A stretch of 64,000 nt of DNA from Marinobacter bohaiensis (GTDB taxonomy: Bacteria > Pseudomonadota > Gammaproteobacteria > Pseudomonadales > Oleiphilaceae): positions 1,178,001 to 1,242,000 of the forward strand of contig NZ_QGEH01000001.1 in the NCBI RefSeq assembly GCF_003258515.1, written 5' to 3'. Positions 27,205 through 35,693 of this stretch are shown here, in pieces; position 1 is the stretch's first letter; each line of letters starts with the position of its first letter. The position numbers were made by a program, and so were the translations under genes. The notes under the pieces were generated by a model, which searched no databases, was not told where the DNA came from, and worked only from the letters and a program-made list of their open reading frames with translations.

Positions 27205-28236
27205 TCAGCGCCGCAGTCGATAGAGCTGATAGACGAACCAGGGCGCGCCAATCCCCGCGACAAACACCCCGGCCGGCAAATCCCGCGGCAGGAAACCAAT
27301 CCGACCCACCAGATCCGCAAACAGCAGGATCAACCCGCCGATCAAGGCAGCGGCCAACGCGATTGCCGCGCTGCCCGAGCGCAGCAGGTTGCGCGCCATG
27401 TGCGGCGCCACCAGACCCAGGAAGCTCAGGCCGCCGGCAAAGGCCACCGCCGAGCCGGCCAGGGCCACCGCTGCCAGCAGCAGGATCAGGCGGTTTCGTT
27501 GCAGGGCGCTGCCCAGCCCCGTGGCCATGTCGTCGCCCATGGCCATCACGTCCAGGTGCCGGGCGCTCCCCAGGGCCAGCGGCAGGAAAACCACCAGCCA
27601 GGGCAGCAGCCCCAGCACGTCGCCCCACTGGGCCGCGTAGAGGCTGCCGGTCAGCCACAGGTAGGCGTTCATGGCGGTGGTGTCCGGGCTCATCACCAGC
27701 ATCAGGGTGATCAGCGCGCCCATCGCCGCGGCAATGCCCACGCCCACCAGAATCAGCCGTCCCGGCGACATGTGTCGCTCCCAGGCCAGTGCCAGGATCA
27801 CCAGCGCAACGACGAAGGCGCCGGCAATTGCACCGGCCGGCAACAGCGGGCTGCCCTGGGGGGCGATGCCGAGGGTGAGCAGCAGCACCGCAGCGGCCGA
27901 AGCGCCGGTGGTGATGCCGATCACGTCGGGAGAGGCGAGAGGGTTGCGCACCAGGCCCTGCAGCAGCAGGCCGGCGATCCCCAGCGCCGCGCCGACCATC
28001 ATGGCGAGCAGCACCCGGGGCAGGCGGATTTCCCGAACGATCAGGGACAGCTCGGTATCGCCGGTGAGGGCCTGCCACACCGCCAATGGCGAGGTGTCGC
28101 GCGTACCCAGGCTCAGCGACACAAAAGCGCTGACGGCCAGGAACAGGGTCAGGCCCGCGATGGTTGTGAGCGTGCGCAGCGGCAGTTTCAGGGCCAGGCG
28201 TTCGCCAGCGGTTCTCAGGACCAACGTTTTGCTCAT
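27205..28236 (-). CDS. FecCD-family siderophore ABC permease (subunit 2)
   Basis: This 343-aa inner-membrane permease has about ten helices. Family motifs include LPRVLLAMMVGAALGIAGLLLQGLVRNPLASPDVIG (about residues 75-110) and the GLVAPHMARNLL coupling helix that contacts the ATPase. Together with the adjacent FecCD paralogue it forms the heterodimeric channel for ferric siderophore. It is the last gene of the three-gene minus-strand unit. Confidence 0.92.
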   Translation of the reverse strand: MSKTLVLRTAGERLALKLPLRTLTTIAGLTLFLAVSAFVSLSLGTRDTSPLAVWQALTGDTELSLIVREIRLPRVLLAMMVGAALGIAGLLLQGLVRNPLASPDVIGITTGASAAAVLLLTLGIAPQGSPLLPAGAIAGAFVVALVILALAWERHMSPGRLILVGVGIAAAMGALITLMLVMSPDTTAMNAYLWLTGSLYAAQWGDVLGLLPWLVVFLPLALGSARHLDVMAMGDDMATGLGSALQRNRLILLLAAVALAGSAVAFAGGLSFLGLVAPHMARNLLRSGSAAIALAAALIGGLILLFADLVGRIGFLPRDLPAGVFVAGIGAPWFVYQLYRLRR

Positions 28237-28249
28237 GGCGTACCCCGTG

Positions 28250-29263
28250 TCATAGCGCGTGTTTTTGTCGGCTGGCCAGGAACAGGAACAGCGGTGTGCC
28301 CAGCAGGGCCGTCATCACGCCTACAGGGATTTCCTGTGGCGGGATGATCAGCCGCGCCGCCGTGTCGGCCAGCAGCAACAGGGCCGCGCCCAGCAGGGCG
28401 CAGGCCGGCAGCAGCCACCGGTGATCGCGGCCGAAGAGACCACGCGCCAGGTGGGGCACGATCAGGCCAATGAAGCCGATCATGCCGGCCAGGGCCACTG
28501 ATGCTCCGGCCAGCAGGATGACAATCACGCCCACACCCAGTCGCACCAGCCCGGTTCGTTGGCCCAGCGCGCGGACCAGCTCGTCGTCCAGCCCCAGGAT
28601 GTTGAGCTGGCGGGTGAGCAGCAGGCACAGCACCAGCGCCGTCAGGAACAGGGGAAGCAGGGACCGCACGGTCTCCAGATCGCGGCCCGATACCGAGCCG
28701 GCCAGCCAGAACAGCAGGCTGCCGAAGCGTTCCTGGTTGATCACCAGCAGTCCCTGGGCGAACGACACAAACAGGGCCGTCACGGCAACGCCGGCCAGCA
28801 CCGTGCGCAGCGGGGAGATGCCGCTGCCGGGCTGGCGGCCCAGCGCGTAGACCAGCGCCGCGGCGACGGCGGCTCCGAGAAACGCGGCCCACACCAGCGT
28901 CTGCGGGGCGGAGGTCTGCAGCAGCGCGGCGCTGACCACCACAAACAGCATGGCGCCGGCGTTGATGCCGAGGATGCCTGGTGAGGCCAGGGGGTTGCGG
29001 GTCAGCGACTGCATCAGCGCACCGGACACCGCCAGGCTGGCGCCCACCAGCATCGCCAGAACCGCCCGGGGCAGGCGCTCAGCGGTGATGATCAGGTGGC
29101 TGGTGGACGCCGGATCAAATGCAACCAGTGCATCGATCACTACGGCCGGAGCCGTGTGGAAGGTGCCCAGCGCCAGGCTGCCGGCAAAACCGGCCAGTAC
29201 CAGAACCAGGGCGCACAGCAGTCCGGCCAGCTTGCCGGCGCGGGAAGTCAGCACGATGGGCAC
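28250..29263 (-). CDS. FecCD-family siderophore ABC permease (subunit 1)
   Basis: This 337-aa paralogue has the same ten-helix plan. Key motifs are LPRAVLAMLVGASLAVSGALMQSLTRNPLASPGILG and IGLIVPHLARGLFG for ATPase coupling. It starts inside the end of the binding-protein gene (16-base overlap), showing translational coupling, and is followed by its partner permease after 13 bases. Confidence 0.92.
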   Translation of the reverse strand: MPIVLTSRAGKLAGLLCALVLVLAGFAGSLALGTFHTAPAVVIDALVAFDPASTSHLIITAERLPRAVLAMLVGASLAVSGALMQSLTRNPLASPGILGINAGAMLFVVVSAALLQTSAPQTLVWAAFLGAAVAAALVYALGRQPGSGISPLRTVLAGVAVTALFVSFAQGLLVINQERFGSLLFWLAGSVSGRDLETVRSLLPLFLTALVLCLLLTRQLNILGLDDELVRALGQRTGLVRLGVGVIVILLAGASVALAGMIGFIGLIVPHLARGLFGRDHRWLLPACALLGAALLLLADTAARLIIPPQEIPVGVMTALLGTPLFLFLASRQKHAL

Positions 29264-30240
29264 TCCCTGGCGCTGTCGTCCTCGCCGTCGAACGGCGTCA
29301 GGTCGTAGTGGGCGTAGAGGTCGTCCAGCATGCGATTGGCCGCGAGGTAGCCGCCGCCCATGTTCCAGGTCACCGGATCGACGCGGAACACGTCGTGATG
29401 TCTGGCGGCCTGCAGTTGTTGCCAGAGCGGGTGGTGGGTCCAGGTCCGGTAGGTGTCCATGACCGCCTCGTCCGACGCCACCATGAAGATAAAGATCGCC
29501 TGCGCGTCCATGGCCGGGATGCTTTCCTGGCTGGTCAGCTTGATGCCCCAGCCGGGTTGCTGCTGGGCTTTGGGGCGGCGAAAGCCCAGATCGTCCAGCA
29601 CCGTGCGGGCAAAGCCGCCGTAGTAGATGCGGGCGTGGTTGCTGCGGAAGCTGATCACCGACACGGTGGGCGGCCAGCGATCCCCCAGTTGGTCCGCCAT
29701 CTTGCGACGAAAGTCATCGGCGCGGCGTTGCCAGTGAGCCAGCAGCCGTTGCGCCCGGGCATCACGTCCGGTGGCGTGTCCCATGCTTTGGAGCAGCGCC
29801 TTGAAGTCGTAGAGCTGATCGGCGATCAGCGTGGGCGCCATGCGCGACAGCAGCGGCTCGATCAGGGTGTGGCGATTGCGGGCGCCGACAATCAGGTCCG
29901 GCTTGAGCCAGGCGATACTCTCCAGGTCCGGCTGGGTTTCCAGACCGAGGAACTGCACGTTGGGCAGCGCCGGGCGCAGATAGCGGTACATGGGCTGTTC
30001 CACCCAGGATTCCACCACGCCGACCGGCTTCAGCCCGAGGGCGACCGCCGTGTCGGTGGCGCCCTGAAACAGGGTGACCAGGCGTTCGGGCCGGGTTCCG
30101 GAGGCATCCGTTGGCGACGCCGGGGCGCCCGTCGCCAGGGACGGAGCGCCGGCAAGCGCGGCCAGGAGAAGGGTGGAGGCGCCCAGCGCCCGCCAGGGTC
30201 GTGGGAGCTGAGGCATAGAACGGGCTGGGCTGGGTGGCAT
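29248..30240 (-). CDS. Ferric-siderophore periplasmic binding protein (FecB/FhuD-like)
   Basis: This 330-aa class III binding protein has an N-terminal export signal (hydrophobic core about residues 20-40) and the two-lobe TroA-like fold. RPERLVTLFQGATDTAVALGLKPVGV opens the first lobe, and LKPDLIVGARNRH is the hinge-proximal strand. It passes ferric siderophore to the FecCD pair. The Met at 30240 is used. A second Met 8 codons later also leaves a usable signal peptide, so the exact start is uncertain. Translation is coupled to the first permease gene. Confidence 0.88.
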   Translation of the reverse strand: MPPSPARSMPQLPRPWRALGASTLLLAALAGAPSLATGAPASPTDASGTRPERLVTLFQGATDTAVALGLKPVGVVESWVEQPMYRYLRPALPNVQFLGLETQPDLESIAWLKPDLIVGARNRHTLIEPLLSRMAPTLIADQLYDFKALLQSMGHATGRDARAQRLLAHWQRRADDFRRKMADQLGDRWPPTVSVISFRSNHARIYYGGFARTVLDDLGFRRPKAQQQPGWGIKLTSQESIPAMDAQAIFIFMVASDEAVMDTYRTWTHHPLWQQLQAARHHDVFRVDPVTWNMGGGYLAANRMLDDLYAHYDLTPFDGEDDSARECPSC

Positions 30241-30272
30241 GTCCGGTGAGTGTCGTAACGATTCGCGGAATT

Positions 30273-30291
30273 GAAAATGAGAATCGTAAAT
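30273..30291. promoter_or_regulatory. Fur-box-like site between binding-protein and ATPase genes
   Basis: GAAAATGAGAATCGTAAAT matches the 19-base Fur consensus at 13 positions by my count. It lies in the 131-base divergent spacer, so it could repress both transcripts when iron is plentiful. Confidence 0.6.
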
Positions 30292-30371
30292 AATACCATC
30301 CCTCGTCATTCTATTTCGACCTTGATGCCGCGTTGACTCCGGCCAGGAACCTCCATTGCCCGATACTGCCT

Positions 30372-31217
30372 ATGTCTTCACCGCAAGACCCTGATGCCCG
30401 CCATCGCCTCGAAGGCCGTGGTCTGGAGGTGACCTACGGCGACCGGGCCGTGCTGCACGGCGTCGACTTCCAGGTCGCCGACGGCGAGGTCACCGTCCTG
30501 CTCGGTCCCAACGGCAGCGGCAAGTCGACCCTGCTCAAGACCCTGGCGCGCACCATCGATCCACGCGCCGGGCAGGTCATTCTCGACGGTGAGGGCATTC
30601 ACGGCCAGTCCACGCTGTCGGTGGCCCGCCGCCTCGGGTTGCTGCCCCAGAGCCCGACCGCGCCTGAGGGCCTGACGGTCCGTGAGCTGGTCGGTCTGGG
30701 GCGTTTCCCTTACCAGAGCCTCTGGAAGCAGTGGACCCGCCGTGATGAGGCCGCGGTCCTTGAGGCCATGGATACCGCCGGCGTGTCGGCGCTGGCGGAT
30801 CGGCCGGTGGATGCGCTGTCCGGCGGGCAGCGTCAGCGTTGCTGGATTGCCATGGTGCTGGCGCAACAGACCGACTTGATCCTGCTGGATGAGCCCACCA
30901 CGTTCCTCGACCTGAAAGTCCAGGTCGAGCTGTTGGAGCTGCTTGTCCGACTGGCCCACGACCATGGCCGGACGCTGCTGATGGTGCTTCACGACCTCAA
31001 CCTCGCCGCCACCTACGCCGACACCCTGGTGATGCTCAAGGCGGGGCGGGTCGAGCACGTGGGATCACCGGCGGAGGTCTTCACCGCCGATCGCCTCAAG
31101 CACGTCTTTGATCTGGACAGCCACATCATTCACGACCCGCACTCCGGTCGGCCGGTGTGCGTGCCCCGGGTTTCGGTGAGGCAGCCGGCGACCGGGCGTC
31201 GCAGCGAAGCATCCTAG
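30372..31217 (+). CDS. Siderophore ABC transporter ATPase (FecE/FhuC-like)
   Basis: This 281-aa ATPase carries Walker A LLGPNGSGKSTLLK (about residue 42), Q-loop GLLPQSP, signature LSGGQRQR (about 147), Walker B LILLDEPTTFLD and the H-loop HDLN. This set matches iron-siderophore ATPases. The start ATG 30372 gives a normal N-terminus, but its ribosome-binding site is weak. It is divergent from its own binding-protein and permease genes, an unusual split. Its stop is 8 bases before the ferredoxin-like gene. Confidence 0.92.
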   Translation: MSSPQDPDARHRLEGRGLEVTYGDRAVLHGVDFQVADGEVTVLLGPNGSGKSTLLKTLARTIDPRAGQVILDGEGIHGQSTLSVARRLGLLPQSPTAPEGLTVRELVGLGRFPYQSLWKQWTRRDEAAVLEAMDTAGVSALADRPVDALSGGQRQRCWIAMVLAQQTDLILLDEPTTFLDLKVQVELLELLVRLAHDHGRTLLMVLHDLNLAATYADTLVMLKAGRVEHVGSPAEVFTADRLKHVFDLDSHIIHDPHSGRPVCVPRVSVRQPATGRRSEAS

Positions 31218-31225
31218 GAGCGGTC

Positions 31226-32179
31226 ATGGCCAGTGAAGCAACCGTATTCTGCGCCACACAGAGCCGACAGGTGGACGACCCGCTCCCGGGCTCTGGCGCC
31301 CACGCTACGTGCAACCTGCTGATCAGCTGGCCCAGCGGCAAGTGGCTGCGCAGTCTGCGAAAGGCGCGGGACATGAGCGACGCCGTGCTGGACCGCATTG
31401 AAGCGGTGTTTGCCGGCGGGCGGCGGGTTAACCTGATTCACCGGCAGCAGCAGGCGTCGGACCGTCACCGCATCTACCTGATGCCCGAGAACCTGACGCT
31501 GGAGGTGCCCCGGAAGCAGCTTCCCGATTTTCTGGAGGCGCTGCTCAACGGCGACGACCTGGAAGCCTGGGGAGCGACCCGCGCCGATAAACCGCTGATC
31601 CTGTGCTGCACCCACGGCAAGAAAGACAAGTGCTGCGCCAAGTTTGGCAACGCGACTTTCCAGGCACTCGAACGCGCGGTGGCGCAGGGTGGCGGACGGT
31701 TTGAGGTGTGGCAGAGCTCCCACCTGGGCGGTTGTCGCCTGGCGGCCAGCACCATGGTGTTTCCGGCGACCCGTAAGTACGGCCGACTCGATGCCGGGCA
31801 TATCGAACCGTTACTGGCTGCCGAGCTGGCGGATCGTCCCTATTGGCCCTGTTATCGTGGTAACTCGATGCTGAACCCCTTACAGCAATGCGCGGAGGTA
31901 GCGGCCCTGCAGTGGCTGGAGAACAACGGGGTTGTCGCCCGGGTTGAGCTGGAGAGCGGCGGGGAAGTGGCCGAAGGCAGGGCGACGGTGTTGTGTGCGT
32001 GGCGCAGCGACGACGCGCAGGGCCGGCTCGTCGTCCACTGCGCTCAATCCCGGGTTTTACGCTACGACACCTGCGCGGATATCGGGCCGGATGGTCCCGC
32101 CACCGCGACCGTCTGGCGAGCCAGTGATGTGCAGGCCCTCGAATCCTCCCGTTCCCTGAACGTCACGGCGGGCGGCTAA
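31226..32179 (+). CDS. Sucrase/ferredoxin-like protein (thioredoxin-fold [2Fe-2S])
   Basis: This 317-aa protein belongs to the sucraseferredoxin-like group. The Cys-rich stretch CCTHGKKDKCCAKFG (about residues 130-144) and SSHLGGCRLAAS (about 168) are the cluster-binding parts of a thioredoxin-like ferredoxin. A TAGGAG ribosome-binding site overlaps the end of the ATPase gene region, so the two are co-transcribed. In this context it may reduce the imported ferric siderophore, in place of FhuF or a SIP-type reductase. That role is inferred only from its position. Confidence 0.83.
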   Translation: MASEATVFCATQSRQVDDPLPGSGAHATCNLLISWPSGKWLRSLRKARDMSDAVLDRIEAVFAGGRRVNLIHRQQQASDRHRIYLMPENLTLEVPRKQLPDFLEALLNGDDLEAWGATRADKPLILCCTHGKKDKCCAKFGNATFQALERAVAQGGGRFEVWQSSHLGGCRLAASTMVFPATRKYGRLDAGHIEPLLAAELADRPYWPCYRGNSMLNPLQQCAEVAALQWLENNGVVARVELESGGEVAEGRATVLCAWRSDDAQGRLVVHCAQSRVLRYDTCADIGPDGPATATVWRASDVQALESSRSLNVTAGG

Positions 32180-32182
32180 GCG

Positions 32183-32884
32183 TTACTGGCTGTCCGCGTA
32201 GCGATCCCGCAGAATCCCCACCCGCTTCACGTAGGCCTTGGTTTCCGCATAGGGCGGCACGCCGCCGTAGCGGGAGACGGCGCCAGGCCCCGCGTTGTAG
32301 GCCGCCGTGGCCAGACGCACATCACCGTTGAACTGCTTGAGCATGCGGGCCAGGTAGTCGACGCCGCCACGAATGTTCTCCGACGCCACCAGGGCGTTAT
32401 TCACGCCCAGTTCCCGAGCCGTTGCCGGCATCAGTTGCATCAGCCCCTGGGCGCCCTTGGACGACAGGGCCTCGGGGTTGAACGCCGACTCCGCGTGAAT
32501 CACCGCCCGGACCAGGGACTTATCCACACCGTAGCGGTCCGCCGCCTCCTGGATTTCGTGACGATAGGGCGTGCGGAACAGAGGGGTCGTATGCCAGTTC
32601 ACTGACGAGTTGGGGTTGCAGGCGTAGCAGGAGAAGCGGATCACGTCGTCCACCTGGCCGTGGTCGGGCCGCTCCCCGCTGTAGGACACCACGCCGTTGT
32701 CGTCCCGATAACGGTAGACCACCTCATTCTTGGTGGAGGCGATGGCATCGCCCTTGACGTTGGTGAACTCCACCGAACCGTCCGGGAGCACCACGCGCTT
32801 GATGGTGTCGGCCGCCAGGGGGGCGCACAAAAGCAGACCCGCCAGTGCGAGAAACGCTAGGGGAGAGTGGGTTTTACCTGTCAT
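32183..32884 (-). CDS. Periplasmic lytic transglycosylase (SLT domain)
   Basis: This 233-aa protein has a signal peptide (residues 1-25, LAA-D), a short DUF4124-like N-terminal region (about 26-75) and a Slt domain (about 105-225). The catalytic Glu is in HAESAFNPEALSSKGAQGLMQLMPATA, and AAYNAGPGAV completes the active site. It cleaves peptidoglycan with anhydromuramic acid formation. It ends only 3 bases from the convergent ferredoxin-like gene. Confidence 0.9.
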   Translation of the reverse strand: MTGKTHSPLAFLALAGLLLCAPLAADTIKRVVLPDGSVEFTNVKGDAIASTKNEVVYRYRDDNGVVSYSGERPDHGQVDDVIRFSCYACNPNSSVNWHTTPLFRTPYRHEIQEAADRYGVDKSLVRAVIHAESAFNPEALSSKGAQGLMQLMPATARELGVNNALVASENIRGGVDYLARMLKQFNGDVRLATAAYNAGPGAVSRYGGVPPYAETKAYVKRVGILRDRYADSQ

Positions 32885-33186
32885 GGTCGTTCAGCTGTTC
32901 CGGTCTTCCTTGTCACACGCCGCTGTGCACAGAGCATAGCATTTGCGTGCATCATAAGCGTTTGAGCCCCGGATGAAATCCCTTCGTTTGTGAGAGAACT
33001 GTTACGTTTGGAACGCTGTTAACCGGTTCCGTTTCTCCGGTGTTCCTCGCCGTCGTAACGGACGCCACTATCCACGCTCTGCTTGCGCCACATCGATCTA
33101 ACAGACTGTAAAACGGGGCTTGGGTACAGGCCCCGCGCGTTATTAACCTGAGGGTTGAGGCGGCGAGACTCAGAGGAGCCGCAGCA
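32885..33186. other. Divergent intergenic region with a small hairpin
   Basis: This 302-base stretch separates the transglycosylase and DUF1326 genes. It contains a hairpin near 33115-33142 (CGGGGC with GCCCCG) and a GAGGAG ribosome-binding site for DUF1326. No ORF is supported. Confidence 0.4.
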
Positions 33187-33822
33187 ATGGACACGGTTGA
33201 TTGGCGACTGAAGGGTTTCGAATTCATTAACTGCAATTGCGACTACGGTTGCCCGTGCCAGTTCAACGGGCGGCCGACGCAGGGGGACTGCAAGGCGATT
33301 GGCGCCGTCCGCGTGGACGACGGTTATTTCGGGGATGTCCGGCTCGACGGTCTGTCCTTTGTGATGACCCTGAAATGGCCGGGAGCGATCCACGAAGGCA
33401 ACGGTGAGGCCCAGGCGTTCATCGACGAGCGGGCCACCCAGGAACAGCGCGATGCCCTGCTGGCGATCCTGTCGGGAGAAACCTCCGAGCCGGGGGCCAC
33501 GTTCTTCAATGTGTTTGCCAGCACCATGACGAAGATGCACGACCCGGTGTTCTGTGACATCCGGATCGAGGGTGATGTGGACGACCGGACCGCCCGGGTC
33601 AAAGTCGGTGACATGATTGAGGCCGAAGGCCAGCCGATCATTAACCCGGTGACCGGTGAAGCGCACCGGGCGCGTATCGACCTCCCCGGGGGCTTCGAGT
33701 ATGCGGTGGCGGAAGTGGCCAGTGGCCGAACCCGGGCCAGCGGCGCGATTCCGCTGGCACTGGATGCCAGTCACAGCCATATGTCGCGCCTGGATATCGG
33801 GCCGACCGGCGTGCACCGTTAG
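33187..33822 (+). CDS. DUF1326 domain protein
   Basis: This 211-aa soluble protein opens with the DUF1326 signature: FEFINCNCDYGCPCQFN (about residues 12-28) with four closely spaced Cys, then beta-rich domains. A metal or redox cofactor at the Cys cluster is plausible but unproven. It begins with GAGGAG upstream. It is followed 10 bases later by a DUF2182 membrane protein, a common pairing that suggests a joint function. Confidence 0.87.
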   Translation: MDTVDWRLKGFEFINCNCDYGCPCQFNGRPTQGDCKAIGAVRVDDGYFGDVRLDGLSFVMTLKWPGAIHEGNGEAQAFIDERATQEQRDALLAILSGETSEPGATFFNVFASTMTKMHDPVFCDIRIEGDVDDRTARVKVGDMIEAEGQPIINPVTGEAHRARIDLPGGFEYAVAEVASGRTRASGAIPLALDASHSHMSRLDIGPTGVHR

Positions 33823-33832
33823 GTGATTCGGC

Positions 33833-34621
33833 ATGGGCAATGTCGGCTCCCGGGCGCTACCGAACCAGTCTCTCTCGCGTCAGAGTATGGCCCTGCTCGG
33901 CGGTGTCGGGCTGGTTATCCTGCTGAGCTGGTGGTACCTGGTGGACATGGCGCTGGGCATGGACAGCATGGCGTCCATGGGGCAGATGATGACGTTCCGG
34001 CCCTGGACCGCGACCTACGCCGTCATGATGTTCCTGATGTGGGCCATCATGATGATGGCCATGATGCTGCCCAGCGCGATTCCCATGGTCCTGGTACACC
34101 GCCAGGTGGCGGCCTATAACCGGCAGCCTCGACAAACCGCCGGAACGCTCCTGTTCGTGACCGGCTACGGCCTGGTCTGGGTGCTGTTCAGCGTCGTGGC
34201 GACGGTCCTGCAGTGGCTGCTGGAGCAGTGGGCGATCCTGTCACCCATGATGCGCAGCCAGAGCCTGGTGTTCAGTGGCGTGGTGTTGTTGCTGGCCGGG
34301 CTGTACCAGTGGTCTCCCTGGAAAGCGGCGTGCCTGCGTCACTGTCGAGGCCCGGCGGGGTTTATCATGCAGCACTGGCAACCGGGGCTGGCCGGCGCGT
34401 TGCGCATGGGGCTGGTGCACGGCGCCTACTGTGTGGGCTGCTGCAGCGCCCTGATGGTGTTGCTGTTCGTCGGCGGGGTGATGGATCTGCTGGTGATCGC
34501 CGGCCTGACCCTGGTGGTGTTGCTGGAGAAGGTGATGCCCGGCGGCGAATGGCTGGCCCGGGGCCTGGGGGGGTTATCGGTCCTGGCGGGGAGCTGGTTG
34601 CTGGTATCGGCGTTGGCCTGA
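33833..34621 (+). CDS. DUF2182 predicted metal-binding membrane protein
   Basis: This 262-aa inner-membrane protein has about seven helices. It is Met-rich in the first loops (DMALGMDSMASMGQMM; MWAIMMMAMMLP) and has a Cys motif CLRHCRGP and GAYCVGCCSALM, all typical of DUF2182. Met, His and Cys content suggests copper or another soft metal. Function is unknown. The gene is co-transcribed with DUF1326. Confidence 0.87.
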   Translation: MGNVGSRALPNQSLSRQSMALLGGVGLVILLSWWYLVDMALGMDSMASMGQMMTFRPWTATYAVMMFLMWAIMMMAMMLPSAIPMVLVHRQVAAYNRQPRQTAGTLLFVTGYGLVWVLFSVVATVLQWLLEQWAILSPMMRSQSLVFSGVVLLLAGLYQWSPWKAACLRHCRGPAGFIMQHWQPGLAGALRMGLVHGAYCVGCCSALMVLLFVGGVMDLLVIAGLTLVVLLEKVMPGGEWLARGLGGLSVLAGSWLLVSALA

Positions 34622-34656
34622 AGCCGGGCGCTGGCCGGCTCCAGGTACGCGATTGG

Positions 34657-35394
34657 CTACTTCAGCCCGAAGCCTCGCTGCTTGAGGAAGTCGCTCATGT
34701 GCGGGCGCAGCTTGGAGGTGAACAGCGGCTTGAGCTGTTCCGACCAGTTAGTGTCCTTGGTGCCGCCGGTGCGGGAATGGTAGTAGTCGCGCATGGTGCT
34801 GTCGAAGGCGGCCACCAGCGGATCGTCCTGGGCGTCCTGGTAATAGTCCTCCTTCAGCACGGCCTCGATGGGCAGGCGTGGCTTCACTTCCGGCGACTGA
34901 TCGGGATAGCCCAGGCACAGGCCGAAGACCGGGTAGACGTGCTCGGGCAGGTGCAGCAGCTCGCTGACCTCCGCCGGGTTGTTACGGATGCCACCGATGT
35001 AGCAGATGCCCAGCCCCTCGGACTCGGCCGCCACCACCATGTTCTGGGCCATCAGCGCGGTATCCACGCTGGCCACCAGCAACTGTTCCATCATGCCACG
35101 GACCACGTCCGCCCCGGCGCGCTCGGCCGCTTCGGTGGAGCGTTTCATGTCAGCGCAGAACACCAGGAAATCCGAACACTCGGCGATGTAGGCCTGGCCA
35201 CCGGCCAGTTCGGCCACTTTGGCGCGGTTGTCCGGATTCACCACGTGGATGATGGAATAAGCCTGCACGTGGTTGGAGGTGGCCGCGCTCTGGCCCGCGC
35301 GCACCAGGGTTTCCAGCAGGGGGCGGGGGATTTTCCGGTCGCTGAACTTGCGGATGGAGCGGTGCGATAACAGGGTCTCGATGGTCGGATTCAT
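34657..35394 (-). CDS. NADPH-dependent nitroreductase (NfsA-like)
   Basis: This 245-aa FMN flavoprotein begins with the nitroreductase signature TIETLLSHRSIRKFSDRKI, then QSAATSNHVQAYSIIHV and a GICYIGGIRNNP loop typical of NfsA/FRP. It reduces nitroaromatics or quinones with NAD(P)H. ATG 35394 follows a GAGG ribosome-binding site. It is divergent from the chemotaxis gene and convergent with DUF2182. Confidence 0.9.
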   Translation of the reverse strand: MNPTIETLLSHRSIRKFSDRKIPRPLLETLVRAGQSAATSNHVQAYSIIHVVNPDNRAKVAELAGGQAYIAECSDFLVFCADMKRSTEAAERAGADVVRGMMEQLLVASVDTALMAQNMVVAAESEGLGICYIGGIRNNPAEVSELLHLPEHVYPVFGLCLGYPDQSPEVKPRLPIEAVLKEDYYQDAQDDPLVAAFDSTMRDYYHSRTGGTKDTNWSEQLKPLFTSKLRPHMSDFLKQRGFGLK

Positions 35395-35597
35395 GGAACC
35401 TCGCTGTAATCCGGTGGGACGAACGCTCATTCTGCCTGTTTTTCGGGTGAGCTCAATCGTTGGCCTTGACCGGGGAAACGTCTGAAACCGGCAATCAATA
35501 CGGCAACATGACCGTGAGCATGTTAAAAGCTGTTAAACGCATAGAAAGTAACAAAAAACACATAGAATCTCGTGCGACCAACCGGAACAATTCGCCC

Positions 35598-35625
35598 TAA
35601 ATAGAATAAAAGCAATGGCGGATTA
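35598..35625 (+). promoter_or_regulatory. Possible flagellar sigma-28 promoter
   Basis: TAAA at 35598-35601 and GCGGATTA at 35618-35625 resemble the FliA consensus (TAAA-N15-GCCGATAA), but with a 16-base spacer and two mismatches. It lies about 70 bases before a chemotaxis receptor gene, a typical FliA target. Confidence 0.35.
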
Positions 35626-35693
35626 CCACAGCATTCATTTCACGAAGTCGTGCCGTTCGCAACAACGTGCCGTTCATAATAAGGAGAAGGCCG

